Origin: Anas platyrhynchos | Taxonomy: Eukaryota > Chordata > Aves > Anseriformes > Anatidae | NCBI RefSeq assembly: GCF_047663525.1 | Contig: NC_092601.1 | Span: 20,124,001 to 20,188,000, forward strand | Direction of reading: 5' to 3' | DNA: 64,000 nt | Part shown: piece after piece, positions 1 to 11,052 of the stretch | Position numbering within the stretch: position 1 is the first letter of the stretch | How the letters are laid out: every line of letters begins with the position of its first letter | Program-made: the position numbers and the translations under genes | Notes under the pieces: model-generated | Seen by the model: the letters and a program-made list of their open reading frames with translations, nothing else | Told to the model about the DNA's origin: nothing | Databases searched by the model: none

Positions 1-700
1 CCTTCCCCATATCTAGGGATGAGGTTTTGGTGGCACTTTTCCTTCTGTCATCGTAAATTTTGAACTCAACCACTTCATGGTCGCTATGACCGAGGCGGCC
101 ACCAATCACCACATCTCCCACCAGACCCTCTCTGTTTTCCAGCAACAGGTCAAGGAGGGCGCCTTTCCTAGTTGGCTCCGTTAGCACCTGCACCAAGAAG
201 TTATCATCTAGGTGCTTCATGAACCTCCTGGACTTGCTCGTGTCAGCCGTGTGGCACTCCCAGTTAACGTCTGGCAAGTTGTCCCCCATAAGGACAAGGG
301 GAGTTAATCTCGAGGCCTCTCTTAGTTCTGTAAAGAATAAGTTATCGGCGCTATCGTCCTGGCCAGGCGGTCTGTAATAGACTCCCACAACGAGATCCCC
401 TTTATTCGTTCGTCCCTTGATCCTTACCCAGAGGCTCTCAATTTTGCCATCTCCGACCTGGAGTTCCACACAGTCCAGCCCCTGCTTCACATACATCGCC
501 ACCCCACCACCTCGCCTACCCTGCCTGTCCCTCCTGAAGAGCCTGTAACCATCTATCGCAACACCCCAGTCACAGGACTCATCCCACCAGGTTTCGCTTA
601 TGCCGATGATGTCGTAGTTGCGGGACTGGGCCAGGACTTCTAGCTCATCCATTTTATTCCTCATACTGCGTGCGTTCGTGTAGAAGCATTTCAGGTGCGT
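1..700 (-). pseudogene. CR1 ORF2 N-terminus, APE-type endonuclease domain (partial)
   Basis: The minus strand is open from about 700 to the window edge. Landmarks in order are a TNARSM start region, ISETWWDES, a GGGVAMYV block, VGVYYRPPG, GDNLPDVNWE and GHSDHEVVEF. These are the blocks of the apurinic-type endonuclease at the start of CR1 ORF2, which nicks target DNA; the SDH triplet is the catalytic histidine region. The usual GDFN block reads GDN here, consistent with a 3-bp in-frame loss next to catalytic residues. The true start codon is unclear (ATGs at about 664 and 650). Reverse transcriptase would lie to the left of the window. Confidence 0.75.
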
Positions 701-822
701 CTCCTTACACTCAGCACCTTGTGGATCTAACCGAAGGACCTCACTGGCACACAGCCCCTCTGATTCTAGCGTACTTATGTCTTCACCGGCGTGCCTGGTT
801 TTAGCCCCTTCCCCCTTCGACT

Positions 823-1536
823 CTAGTTTAAAGCCCTATCTATCAGCCCTGCCAACTCCTGACCAAAGATCCTTACCCCTCTCCGAGAGAGGCCCATCCC
901 ATCCGGTGCCATCAGGCCCGGCGTAGCATAGACCTTCCCGTGGTCAAAGAACCCAAAGTTCTGCCGGTCACACCAGTCTCGAAGACACGAGTTTATGCAA
1001 ACAGCACACCTTTCAGCTTCGATCCCCCCTATCGGAAGGACAGAGGCAAACACAACCTGCGCGCCTGAACCTCTAAGTTGTCACCCCAAATCCCTAAAGT
1101 CTCTTTTGATCGCCTCCGGACTTCTCTTTGCTACTTCATCGCTACCAGCCTGAAAGACCAGTAGCGGGTAGTAGTCAGTGGGCTGTACCAGGCGCTTGAC
1201 TTTCTTGGCAATGTCCCTGACCCTGGCCCCAGGGAGGCAGCAGACTTCCCTATGGGTAGGGTCAGGCCGACAAATAGGGCCCTCTGTTCCCCTAAGGACA
1301 GAGTCTCCCACAACAATCACCCTCCTGTCTTTCTTGGTGGAGGCAGTCCTGATGCGTGGAGTCGACCTCCTCGCCCTAGGCATCCTCCTGGGTACACTTT
1401 CTATCCCTTCCTCAGTTGCTGGTCTCTCAGTCTCCAGGGCCTCAAACCTGTTCTGTAAGGGCACCTGGGAAGGTGGGGCCGGAAGGGGAGGGCATCGCCT
1501 GCCATGTCGAGCAGGGACCTGAATATTGATAAACAC
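823..1536 (-). pseudogene. CR1 ORF1 remnant, SGNH-hydrolase (esterase) domain
   Basis: The frame has a basic proline-rich N-terminal part, then a VVGDSVLRG segment that fits the catalytic-serine GDS block of the esterase domain in CR1 ORF1 proteins. It ends in LAGLIDRALN at 823, the usual end of this domain. An in-frame TGA at about 1081-1083 splits it into 151 codons and a downstream piece; both pieces are in the same frame, so the break is a single nonsense change. A CGA to TGA transition would explain it. In intact elements ORF1 is an RNA-binding, chaperone-like protein needed for retrotransposition. Confidence 0.75.
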
Positions 1537-1560
1537 TTTTTGGAACCACTCTGATGACAG

Positions 1561-2769
1561 GGGTAAGAACAGGAGTTGGCCTATTAGTACCTCTGCACTT
1601 CTGTTCCCAACAAATTAAAAAAAAAATAAAACCACAATACTTTGCTGACAGCCTGTCTGTCTGGTGTTTAATAGTGCTACTCTATCAGGGTTGGAGGGAC
1701 GCCTATTATGAGTGGCAACAGTTTGCACTGTGACACCTCCAGCTGTGTGGCAGAACAGTGCAGGCGTCACAGAAGGGCAGTGGGATGTGAAGGCTCAGAC
1801 CCATTACCAGTCAAAACATACCAGCAACATTGAGCTCCTATTAGGAGAGCGCAAGCTAACTTTGCACACAGAGCATGCTGTCTCTGTGCTTGAGGCTGAA
1901 TCAGTGAACCTTCTGGACTGTTCCAAGTTTCAGAAGATCACCAGACAGAAATGCATGTCAGTTAAATGTATCATGTCAGTGGGGGATGGGTGACAAGGGG
2001 GACTGTAGGCTCAATTTTAGAATGGGTACAGGGAAGAGAGAAAGAAAGAAGACATCTTAAATTTCCAGTTCTGCAAACAACAGCCCTTGATTTCTGGGTA
2101 CCCAGGACAGGTTCAGGAAATACTCAATTCCAAAATCTGTGTCCTTAACCCAGAGCCTTTCCCTTGTTTGCAACCAGCTAGGTTTTTATGGTCTCATGGC
2201 TTTTTATGTGGAAAATGGTAAAAGGGTATAAAATATTTGAGTAATAGACACTGATTTTCTATCCAAGTTCGTAATAGCAGAGGGAAGAACTTCAACAGTA
2301 CCTTCATGCAGTCGGTGTTAGGCAATTGTATCACGTTATCCTGTTCTGTTCATTGTCACCAGAGAATGGAGATAATTAGGTATACTCAAGTGTTTAGACA
2401 TAAGTACGTTATCACTCCAAAAATAACAGAACTTGACACGTGGTGGGAGAATATCTGTTTTCAACGGTATGTATAGAGAGATATTTTTATTCTAAAGAAG
2501 GAAGATAGTGGCCTAACCATAGCTGGATGTTGATGAGCTTAGAAAATATCTACTGACACAGTGTGAAATACAGTGAGAATTACTCAGAATCTATCTGTTC
2601 TCATCCCCTAAAGACCACAGGTGCTTTGCTGGAGATTCATCAGGTAGAATGTAATCTTTATTACATTCATTATATTACTGTACTCATTGCAGCTTTTCAG
2701 TACTTAATGGGGACTTATGAAAAAGATGGAGAGCAATTCTTTGCTCAATCAGATAATGACAAGGCAATA
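1561..2769. other. Unassigned non-coding DNA
   Basis: No recognisable coding exon, RNA gene or repeat family was found. Only short chance frames are present. It may belong to the intron upstream of the UNKL exons. Confidence 0.5.
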
Positions 2770-3018
2770 AACTAAAGGAGGGGAGATAAAGATTAGATGT
2801 TAGGAGGAAATCCTTTACTCAGAAGGCAGTGAGACACTGGAACAGGTTGCCCAGAGATGTGAATGCTCCATCCCTGAAGGTGTTTAAGAACAGGTTAGAT
2901 GAGTCCCTGAGCAACCTGATCTAGTGGGTGGCATCCCTGCCTATGACAGGGGGATTGGAACTAGATGATCTTTAAGGTCCTCTCCAACCTGAGTCATTCT
3001 GTGATTCTGTGATTCATT
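2770..3018 (+). mobile_element. CR1 LINE 3' end, plus strand
   Basis: The segment has the conserved CR1 3' region: a block about aggregate lines 'ggaggaaatcctttactcag', a 'gttgcccagagatgtg' block and a 'ctccaacctgag' block. It finishes with the ATTCTGTG direct repeats that end avian CR1 elements. It is 5'-truncated, as nearly all CR1 copies are. A second CR1 piece of opposite orientation starts about 30 bp further on. Confidence 0.85.
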
Positions 3019-3049
3019 ATTTCCATTTCTGATGCTGCTGGCAAAACTT

Positions 3050-3290
3050 CACAGAATCACAGAATGGTTGAGATAGGAAGGGACCTCTGGAGGTCATCTG
3101 GTCCAGCCCCCATGCTCAAGCAAGGCCGCCTAGAGCAAGTTGCCCAGGGCCGTGTTCATATGCCTTCTGAGTATCTCAAAGGATGAATATCTTCAGTAAC
3201 TCCATATCTCTCCATGTACTGGGCAGCCCAGAGCTGGACACAGTACTCCAGGTACTGTTGTATCAGCCTAACACTTCTTTAAGTATCTGC
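3050..3290 (-). mobile_element. CR1 LINE 3' end, minus strand
   Basis: The segment starts with the reverse complement of the CR1 terminal repeats (cacagaatcacagaatgg), followed by the 'gggacctctggaggtcatc' block and 'ccagagctggacacagtact'. Homology fades beyond about 3290. It may be one interrupted element together with the piece at 3940-4345. Confidence 0.8.
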
Positions 3291-3939
3291 CTTATGGCAG
3301 CACAGAACACTAGCAACTTGAAATTCCAGGACTTACGTGTTCTCCAAAACAAAAGGTACACATCGTGTACATTATGTAGTTTGTAGTTATGTAGTTTGGC
3401 CTGATGAAGTGCTATGTACTTTTTCTGACATCATATCACTGCAGGCTGAACAATGTGTATTGCATGTTCATCTCCTTCTGTCAAGAAATTTGTTAGTCTT
3501 TGAACACGTATCAACTATCTCATGCTGCTGTTGGTGGTTCTCCTGTTTGAAATCACAAATGTATTGACAAATCAAATGAATCTTTCAAGAATACAAACTT
3601 TGAGAGTTTGGGGATGATGTGCGTATTTGATCTACAAAACTGTGCTTGTATCAAGACTTGCCTTTACTGAAAATGTAGTTGGTATGGCTCAAAAACTTCT
3701 CTCAGTCATGTAGTACAGAAGGGTATAAATGGCTCTTGAGCCAGCAGTGTTCACTCTGAGAGAAACATATCACTGATAGCAGAAAGGAGTGTCAGGATAT
3801 TTTCACCTTCTTCCCAGCCTTCTAGAGCATTTTTTGAAGGAGTTACGTCCTTCAGTTAACCCACTATTATTTTGCTGTGAACCTCCAAGAAGCATATGGC
3901 TCCATGAACATTAGGTAGTTGAAGGTGCTAATTAGTTTT

Positions 3940-4345
3940 TCCTTTAGCTTTCTCTTTCTTGAACAGAACAAACCTGTATCTCTTAGGTTGTCCTTGTATA
4001 TTATATGCTTCAGTACCCTAGCCATCCAGGTGGCAAGGAACTGGACACACTCCAGTTTGTCAGTGTCTTTCTTGCACTAATTGTGGTACCCCTGCTATGG
4101 TCTCACAGGTGCTTGGGAATAGTTGCTTCCCTCAACCTTCTGCCTACACTTCTACTAATGCAAGCCAATATGCAGTTAGCTTTTACTGTCCACAGTGCAT
4201 ACTGAATTCATTAGGATTCCTAGATTTTTTTTCTGCAAAGCTGCATTCTGGTCATTTGGCCCCCAGCCTGTACTGTTGCAAGGGGTAATTCTATCCCAGG
4301 TGCAGCATTCTTCTATTTGCCTTTGTTGTACTTCATGATGTTTCC
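3940..4345 (-). mobile_element. Degraded CR1 LINE internal segment, minus strand
   Basis: The segment keeps recognisable CR1 3' UTR or ORF2-end blocks in reverse orientation, such as 'ccatccaggtggcaaggaac', 'tccagtttgtcagtgtcttt' and 'gtacttcatgatgtttccag'. It is more diverged than the other copies, so it is an old insertion. The 650 bp between it and the CR1 piece at 3050 is unassigned. Confidence 0.6.
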
Positions 4346-7269
4346 AGCAGTCCTTTTAGACAGCCTTGTGTGATTCTTTCAAGTGGCAGTCCGGCCAGCC
4401 AGCATATCAGCTGGGCTCCTTTAGTTAGCGTTAATGCACAAACTTGTTGAAACACAGAGCACTTTTACAGTAAATATGTTTTATTCAGTAGGCTATGACA
4501 GGGAATGTTTTGTGATTCGAAAGACACTGTTTTTTCACATCATGTGGTGTAAGTCACATGACCAGGGAGTTGCTGTGATTAGCTGGTATACTTGAAGGTT
4601 TCTGTGTTTAAATCAATGTGTACCAGAGACCAGGAGCCTGCAGACAGTGAGTCAGCACTTAGCAATGGTAAGTTAGGCGTTTGCTCTTCTAATGTTTTTA
4701 TGAAAGAAATGTATATAGAATATAAAATCACAGATCTTTTTCTGCAGTCTCACAAGTATATAGCTTACTTTCCTAAAAGATTTGTTTTATGATCTGGGTG
4801 TTAGAACATAAAATAATTTTAAAATTATTTTTAGATGTCAAAGTTAGAAGGAGATGAATTTTAGTTTGCATTCTATGCAAGTAATATAATTTTGTCGGCT
4901 TATGATTAATATTTTCAGAGATGCTATGGATTGAAAACACATTGTTGTCAAGACAAACAGTGCTGTTGGAATAAGTAGGGGCTAGTTGACTGTAACAAAT
5001 TACTATGAGATCCAAGGTCTAATTTTCTGTACTAGATGTGCTAAGTCAATATATTTTTTTAATTGTGATGTACAGAACGAGAGTTGCAAAGTAATCATTT
5101 AAGCAGTTGTATGCTCTGTTTCCCATGTCCCACTGTCATTCTATTATTGACATTGAGAGATTCTTGATTCTTCTGAGACAGAATATGCCTCTGCTGTCCA
5201 CAGCACCTGTTTTTATGAAATGGTTTTCAGGATGCTATTTTTGTTAACTGAATATGAGTCATAACATACACATCTCATTTAAGTATAAGTTAATGTACTT
5301 TACTGTGAATGTGTAGGTCTTGTATTTTTTTCTCAAAGGAATTTCGTATATGTAAGTTCTTTTTCCAGAGTTCTACTTTGTGTATATACAAGATGGCATT
5401 GAAAAGAAAGTGAAGTGAAAAGAAAGAAATCTGAGTAGAGCAGAAAAATAAAACATTATTGTAAAACAGAGAAGAAATACATAGTGTTCTTGTAGGAATT
5501 GGCGCACTGAAGAATTCTTAAAAAAAAAAAAAAAAAGTAAAAAAGGAGCTGCAGCAAGCGAAAGGGCTAGGCGAGAATGGGAAAAGGGGATAAAAGGGGA
5601 TGAAGGGTTAGGGGAGATGCGGGAAAGAGTTGCATTAGCAAGAACTGAAAACACTTTGTCAGACTTTGTCAGTGGGCTCTGAAGCCTTTTCTGTGGTCCT
5701 TCATCTTGATTTCATGGGGAGCTGCAAGCCTTCTGTGCTCAATAGTCCTCAAGAGCTGGGGAAAAGAAGGAGTCAGGGGAATCGAGAATAAGTATGCCAA
5801 TCAGATAAAACAAGCATTTAATATTGAGGCTTGGGTGGTATGTTGAACACTGAACGAAGATGGAGTGGAAGAAGGTGTGTTGCTGTTACCTACTCCTGTC
5901 AGATTCCAGGGAGATTGGGTAAATAGCCTGGTTTTGTTCTGATATAAAAAAAAAAAAAAGAAAGAAGCATAAGTTGAGAACATAAAAGCTTCACTTTGTG
6001 TGAAGTACTGAAAAATTTAAAAAATGATTAAATGAAAATATTTTCAAAGAGATAGGAGAAATTGGAGAGATTAGACATGCAGAGTATCAAAGCAGAAAGA
6101 TTTGGAGAGGAATAAATAGGGGAGGGGCAGTAGTGAAAGGAAAACCATTCAAGTGGTAATAGAAAGAAGGTGAGACCTTAACACAAGGGTCTGTTTGCCA
6201 GCCTGATACTTCACTTTGTTGTCTGTTTTAGGTTCTGGGAATGTTTTGGTTACTTGCTTTGATTTCTGTTGGATACTCAAGCATGGAGATTTTGCCTGTC
6301 TGAGAGCCTTGCCATTTAAGGAAAATCTGTGTCTCTTCCTTTGCCTCCCATATATGTTGTGATCTTAAATGCTTTCTGTATTCACTCCCTGCACTCCACT
6401 GACTTTCCTCGGTGTGAGTTGGAATATGAGAGAGACACAAAGTGTCAGAAGCTTTAAAGTCTAGAAGATAAATAGTAATAAAAAGTCAGCCTCTTTTATG
6501 GTAGGGGAGGACCAGTGTGGCAGAATGAGTTAAGGCCTGACTCACATGAGGAGAACGTGACAGGTTAGTAGTCTAGTAATGGTGCAGGCTTAGATTTGAT
6601 CTACTAATTAAGCAGTACGATTTATGTCAGCCTTGCAATGTGTTTTGTTCCTGCCTTTCATAGTTGCGTTATAACATACTGACCCAGGCACTGCAAATAA
6701 CTTTTCAAATTTTCATAACATCTGGGTGATGTAGGGAATTGCAAGAGCTTGAACAAAAGAGTTTGTTTTGCTCTTTAAATATAATGATAGTGCTAATAAC
6801 TGGATTTTTAAGCGTCTGTTTGTATGATTGAGAGAATTTTGATTTTTTTGAATGAAGACCTCTTTTGCTCTAAGAAAAGTGTCCTTCAAGAGTTACCAGC
6901 TCTTAACAGTTCCTCTATCTCTAAAGACAGTATTCCAGGGGATCTCATCCACATTCTCAGGTATCTTTGTCGTGAGCATGATTTTGTAGTATGTGAACCT
7001 TATTTCTTACTGGGTATTTTGTTATGAACCATTTAGCTGAGCTCTGTTCCATGGATCCTATTTCTAGTTCAGTAAATTCCCTTTATGTATTATCAGGAGC
7101 TCCAGACAGGGGGAGAAAATAAGGTGAAAAAAGCTTGTGTGTCAAGACAAAAGCAGGGAGACTGCTTACCAATTGCTGTCATGGGCAAAACAAACTTGAC
7201 TTGAGGAAAATGAATTAAATTTGTTGCCAAATAAAATGGAATTGGATGGTGAGAAACAAAGACAAAACC
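4346..7269. other. Unassigned AT-rich DNA, probably intronic
   Basis: Contains A-tracts (about 5519-5536 and 5945-5958) and purine-rich stretches around 5760-6170. No exon with homology to the unkempt family and no recognisable repeat was found. A donor-like AATGGTAAGT near 4665 has no convincing acceptor or homologous coding sequence upstream. Confidence 0.5.
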
Positions 7270-7965
7270 TAAAACACCACCACGCCCTTTATCTCAGGTT
7301 CAACTTCATTCCCAGCTTTTCTACCTTGTCCCCCTTCCCCCTTCCTCTCTAGCGCTGGTAAGCACAGAGGGATGAGGAGTGGGGTGTTGCAATCAGTTCA
7401 TAACAGTTTTCTGCCGCTCCTTCCTCCTTACGCTTGTCCCTGCTCCAGTGTAGGGTCCTCTCCATGAGTCTGCAGTTCCTTCAGGGAACGACCACTAGCT
7501 TCACCATCATTCTGTCCATGGGCTGAAGGGAAATTCCTGCTTGCACCATGGACTCTTACATCGCCTCTTACTCGCTCCACTATGGTGCCTTCCAAAACTT
7601 CTGTGGGTTGCAGGGAAATCCCTGCCCTGGTAGCTGGAGCACATCCTCCCAGTCTTTCTTCTTTGACCCTGGTGTGTTGGTTCACAGGGTTGTTTCTCAC
7701 ACCTTTCTTTCCTCAGTCCTCAATGCATTGCAGCTGTTTGCACTGTCTGAATTACATTTTCCCAGAGGCATAGTCAGTTTCATTGATGGGCTCAGCTGTG
7801 TCCTGTAGCAGGTCTGATATAGAGATGGCTGGAACTGGCTGTGTCCAGCACAGGGCAGCCCCTGGCCTGTTCTCACAGAGGCCACCTCAGCAGCTTCCCA
7901 ACAGCTGCCAAAACCTTGCTACGCTCAGGCAGATCGTATTTGCCAAAATTCAACTGGGTTTGAAG
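7270..7965. mobile_element. Degraded dispersed avian retroelement, LTR-like
   Basis: This GC-richer island within AT-rich DNA has a repeated phrase structure ('ctgctccagtgtagggtcc', 'gggctgaagggaaattcc', 'gttgcagggaaatccctgcc') and ends near 'agctgccaaaaccttgct'. This pattern resembles a high-copy avian endogenous-retrovirus-type repeat that I recognise only by its wording. The class (LTR or internal region) and strand are uncertain. No functional protein frame remains. Confidence 0.45.
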
Positions 7966-9212
7966 AATACTTTAAGTGCTAGAAAAGAAAAGTCTCTGTT
8001 ACCATTCCATACAGCATTTGCTTGGGGTCTTTACTTTGGCTCTTAATGTTTAAGAGAAATCTTCCTGTGTCATATTTTTAAACTAAATTCCTTTACTTTG
8101 TTGCTTCCATACTTATCTTGCAAATAGTGGTGTAGGTGTATTGTCTGATATGTTATGTGCATCTGTGGTTATATTTATGTCTGTCCTGTATCTTCCTTAT
8201 ATAGTTGGCCACGAGGCTGATTTTGATAACACATGTTGAGTATTTCAAGATACATTTTGGAAGACATCGTGGCAGCACAGCTTATAATGAACATCCCTCT
8301 CTTCATTTTTTTTGAAATACTTCTTAAAGGAATGACGTTTTCTCTGATGACATGAATTCACCAGTTTTAAGCAAAAACAGAAAAATAGAATCGTGACTCA
8401 TGCTTCAAGTACAATTCATTTGACTGCTTTATTTTCTTTAAAGAAAAGATGATGTAATTTTTATTGGACATTCGAAACTATTGAGGACTAAAATCTTTAG
8501 AGTAAATATTGAATTGTTTCTTGACAGGAAAATCCAGTGCATCTGTTCATGTTCATTGAAGTAGTTGTATAACTTAACATACTTTTAAAAAATAATAACA
8601 ATAATGATTTTTATTATTATTATTTTGGAAAATTATTGACAACACAACTGTTTGACTAAATTATTATTTAAACTTCATTTCAAAATCGTTTTTTGTACAG
8701 TTAAGTACATTTGACATTCAAAATCTACTGAACCAAAAGCAAAACTATGTAGAAGAAAGGAATCGAGCTATTTCTGGTTATTACGCGGTTTAAAATTTTC
8801 AAGGTATATAGTCTTACTTTCTCAACTCCAGTTTAGATATTGAAATAGAAAAAAAAATTTTTCTTACTCTTCAAGTTCCATTCAGTTTTACCACTTCTGT
8901 CAGTTGGCTGTAAATATGACTGAGTCAAATAACCCGATCTGAAAAATGTTTTCTCTTTCTCTGGAGCTGCAGATGATGCCAATGCTATGTAAAGCTACAC
9001 GTTCTGTTTTCAGGTGCTTGGAAACCTAATTCTAAGTGTTCAGTTTAAAAAATATTTTTGCAATAGCAGATAAATAATGTTTTATTTTTTTAATGGCAGG
9101 TATTGGAATATACAAGAATATACAATTTAATTTGAAATTATACATTTTTCAGAAGAATATTTACAGAGATGTGTCTTGCTTTGGAACTTTTTTTTTTTTT
9201 GTGCATGCATAG
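7966..9212. other. UNKL intron, AT-rich, no other feature seen
   Basis: AT-rich sequence leads into a T-run (about 9188-9200) and the acceptor AG at 9211-9212. No additional exon or repeat was recognised. Confidence 0.55.
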
Positions 9213-9443
9213 GTCAAAGATTACTGGGAAGTTCAGCACCTGTCAGTATTCCAGGTTCTCTTGTTCGTTCCTCATCTTTACACTCATCATCATCCCTTTC
9301 AACCTCTCCACTCAGTTCTCTTTCACAATCGCTGTCTCAGTCTTTTGTTTCATCCACTATGGTTCCCCACCAACAGCAGCCCCAACCCTTGAAGTCAGAA
9401 CACAGTATGTTGGGCACCTCAGCCTCTTCTCACAACTCTTTAG
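9213..9443 (+). CDS. UNKL: UNKL coding exon (fourth from last)
   Basis: The exon is bounded by a T-rich acceptor ending ATAG and a TTTAG/GTAAGT donor. It begins and ends in phase 1 and encodes about 77 residues that are strongly serine-rich (LVRSSSLHSSSSLST, a PHQQQPQPL segment, ASSHNSLG). This fits the low-complexity linker between the N-terminal CCCH zinc fingers and the C-terminal coiled coil/RING of unkempt-family proteins. The zinc-finger exons are not in the window; they should lie upstream beyond position 1 or in intronic DNA where I could not recognise them. Assignment rests on its frame-compatible join to the next three exons, because the linker itself is poorly diagnostic. Confidence 0.75.
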
Positions 9444-9780
9444 GTAAGTTGAAGGCTGCACTTTGCATATTTTAAGAGAGGAATCAATGGCAGGTCAGAA
9501 AGGCTCAGTTCAAGGCTTTGCGTGTTTCCTGTGAATTAATCTGGAAGACAAAGCCTAGCTAATGTGGTATATGGGAGAAAGTTCAAGGAGCTAACGTTCC
9601 TTCCTAAAGAAGGGGAAAAAAAGAAACATTTTCCAGACTGTACATGTCTGAAGATAATAAAATAATGAGTCTTGCAGATAAAAGTATAAATTTTGTATGC
9701 ATGGTGCATTTACTTAGTCTGAATGTGAAAAATTTTGCAGCAGAGTGTATAGACTTTTTTTTTGTGGTTTTGTTTTACAG

Positions 9781-9983
9781 GTTTAAATGGTGTTACAGGG
9801 AGCATTTGGGACTTTGTGGCTGGGAGTTTCTCTCCTAGTCCGTCCCCAGTATTAAGCATTGGCACTACTCTCTCAATAAGTTCAAACACAAGTGGGAACG
9901 AACTAACTCGAGTTAGACAGGAACTTGATGATGCCAAGAGAAAACTAAAACAATGGGAAGAATCTTGGCAACAAGTAAAACAG
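9781..9983 (+). CDS. UNKL: UNKL coding exon (third from last), start of coiled coil
   Basis: The acceptor is TTGTTTTACAG and the donor CAG/GTACAC; the start is phase 1 and the end phase 0. It encodes GSIWDFVAGSFSPSPSP, a conserved hallmark of unkempt and unkempt-like proteins, then ELTRVRQELDDAKRKL and KQWEESWQQVKQ, the start of a predicted coiled coil. The join across the 337-bp intron restores a glycine codon. The coiled coil is expected to mediate self-association or partner binding. Human UNKL has been proposed to act in a RAC1-regulated E3 ligase complex that can target the SWI/SNF subunit SMARCD2; that is family knowledge and is not shown here. Confidence 0.9.
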
Positions 9984-10797
9984 GTACACTACTTCATGGT
10001 AGTACTAATTTTTTTCTATATTTTTATTAACAAACATGTACCTCCTGTTTTCCCCTCTTGCATATTTTATTATTCTTGGACACAGAGTTTCATTACATGC
10101 TGTGAAATGAATAGACTGCAAATGCTGTTTCTTCCATCTTCCAAATAAGCTGGCGGCATAAAGAAAACAGACCTTTTTAAAAGTCAGTCTGCCTCTCTAG
10201 ACCGTGACACTTAACACAGCCTCAGGATAGTGCTGAACAGCAATGTATCTCAATGTTAGGTAACTAAAGGCATGCTTTCCCTCCTGTATCTCTTTCAGTT
10301 GGTAAGAACACACACAAAAAAGATTTGCCAGCAACTATGGCTGTATAATGAGCCTAGATGATACACAGCCATCTCAGCAGTCAAACCGAGGCTGATGATA
10401 ACTGCCAGTCTAGTGCATTTTCTGTAGTCCTTTTCCTCCCCTCATATCATTCTCTCTGTGACATGGAGTAGCAAAGTAGCTCTAGTACATTTTGAAAGTT
10501 TTTGATGTCTCCTGACATTAGATTATGAATATGTGTTCATTTATAGAGCTCCAAAAGCACTTCTAGGTGTTTACAGACAAGTAACAGTGACATATCTAAA
10601 AATTAGGTTAAGGCAAAACAAGAAGAATTGTTAATTAGACAGTAGAATAAGTAGGGAAAAGCATTAAATCAACTGTGATAGCATCCTTATATCTAAAATT
10701 AGAGATTGCTTTCATCTTTGAAGGCTTTTGAATTTGCTCTTTCATTTATAATTTTACAAATATATTTTTTTATATTCTGGAAAATGTTTTCTCCCAG

Positions 10798-11052
10798 GCA
10801 TGTGATGCGTGGCAAAAAGAGGCTCAAGAAGCAAAAGAACGTGCTGATGTTGCAGCTGCTGACAAGCAACTCGCTCTTCAGAAGAAGGAGGAAGTGGAAA
10901 ATAAATTAAAAAAGCTGAAGGTGCAGTTAGCTGCCTGCCTATCTACTACATTACCTTACATAAAAAACTCTGGAGACATAGAAAAGATACCCTTGCCAAT
11001 GCTTCGTTCCTTACAAAGTCAGCTGCACTTAGATTTAGGGACAGTAGATGAG
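10798..11052 (+). CDS. UNKL: UNKL coding exon (second from last), coiled coil
   Basis: The acceptor is TTTTCTCCCAG and the donor GAG/GTAAGT. The exon is exactly 255 bp (85 codons, phase 0 on both sides). It starts ACDAWQKEAQEAKERAD and continues the charged heptad pattern through KEEVENKLKKLKVQL. It then enters the GDIEKIPLPMLRSLQSQL segment, which matches human UNKL better than its paralogue UNK as I recall both. A LDLGTVDE end precedes the RING exon. No stop or frameshift is seen, so the gene looks intact here. Confidence 0.9.

Larger units (their letters stand above)
1..1560 (-). mobile_element. CR1 LINE retrotransposon, 5' portion, cut by window edge
   Basis: Reading the minus strand from about 1560 down to 1 gives the end of a CR1-type ORF1 followed by the start of ORF2, the normal order in this non-LTR retrotransposon family. 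The element continues beyond position 1, so its 3' part (reverse transcriptase and 3' end) is outside the window. The 5' limit near 1560 is approximate; an A-rich stretch follows at about 1610-1630. The copy is degraded (in-frame stop in ORF1, a lost codon in the ORF2 endonuclease) and is probably immobile. It lies well upstream of the recognisable UNKL exons. Confidence 0.85.

Noticed and set aside
4592..4670. Possible extra UNKL exon ending at an AATG/GTAAGT donor
   Set aside because: No good acceptor upstream and no similarity to unkempt-family protein.
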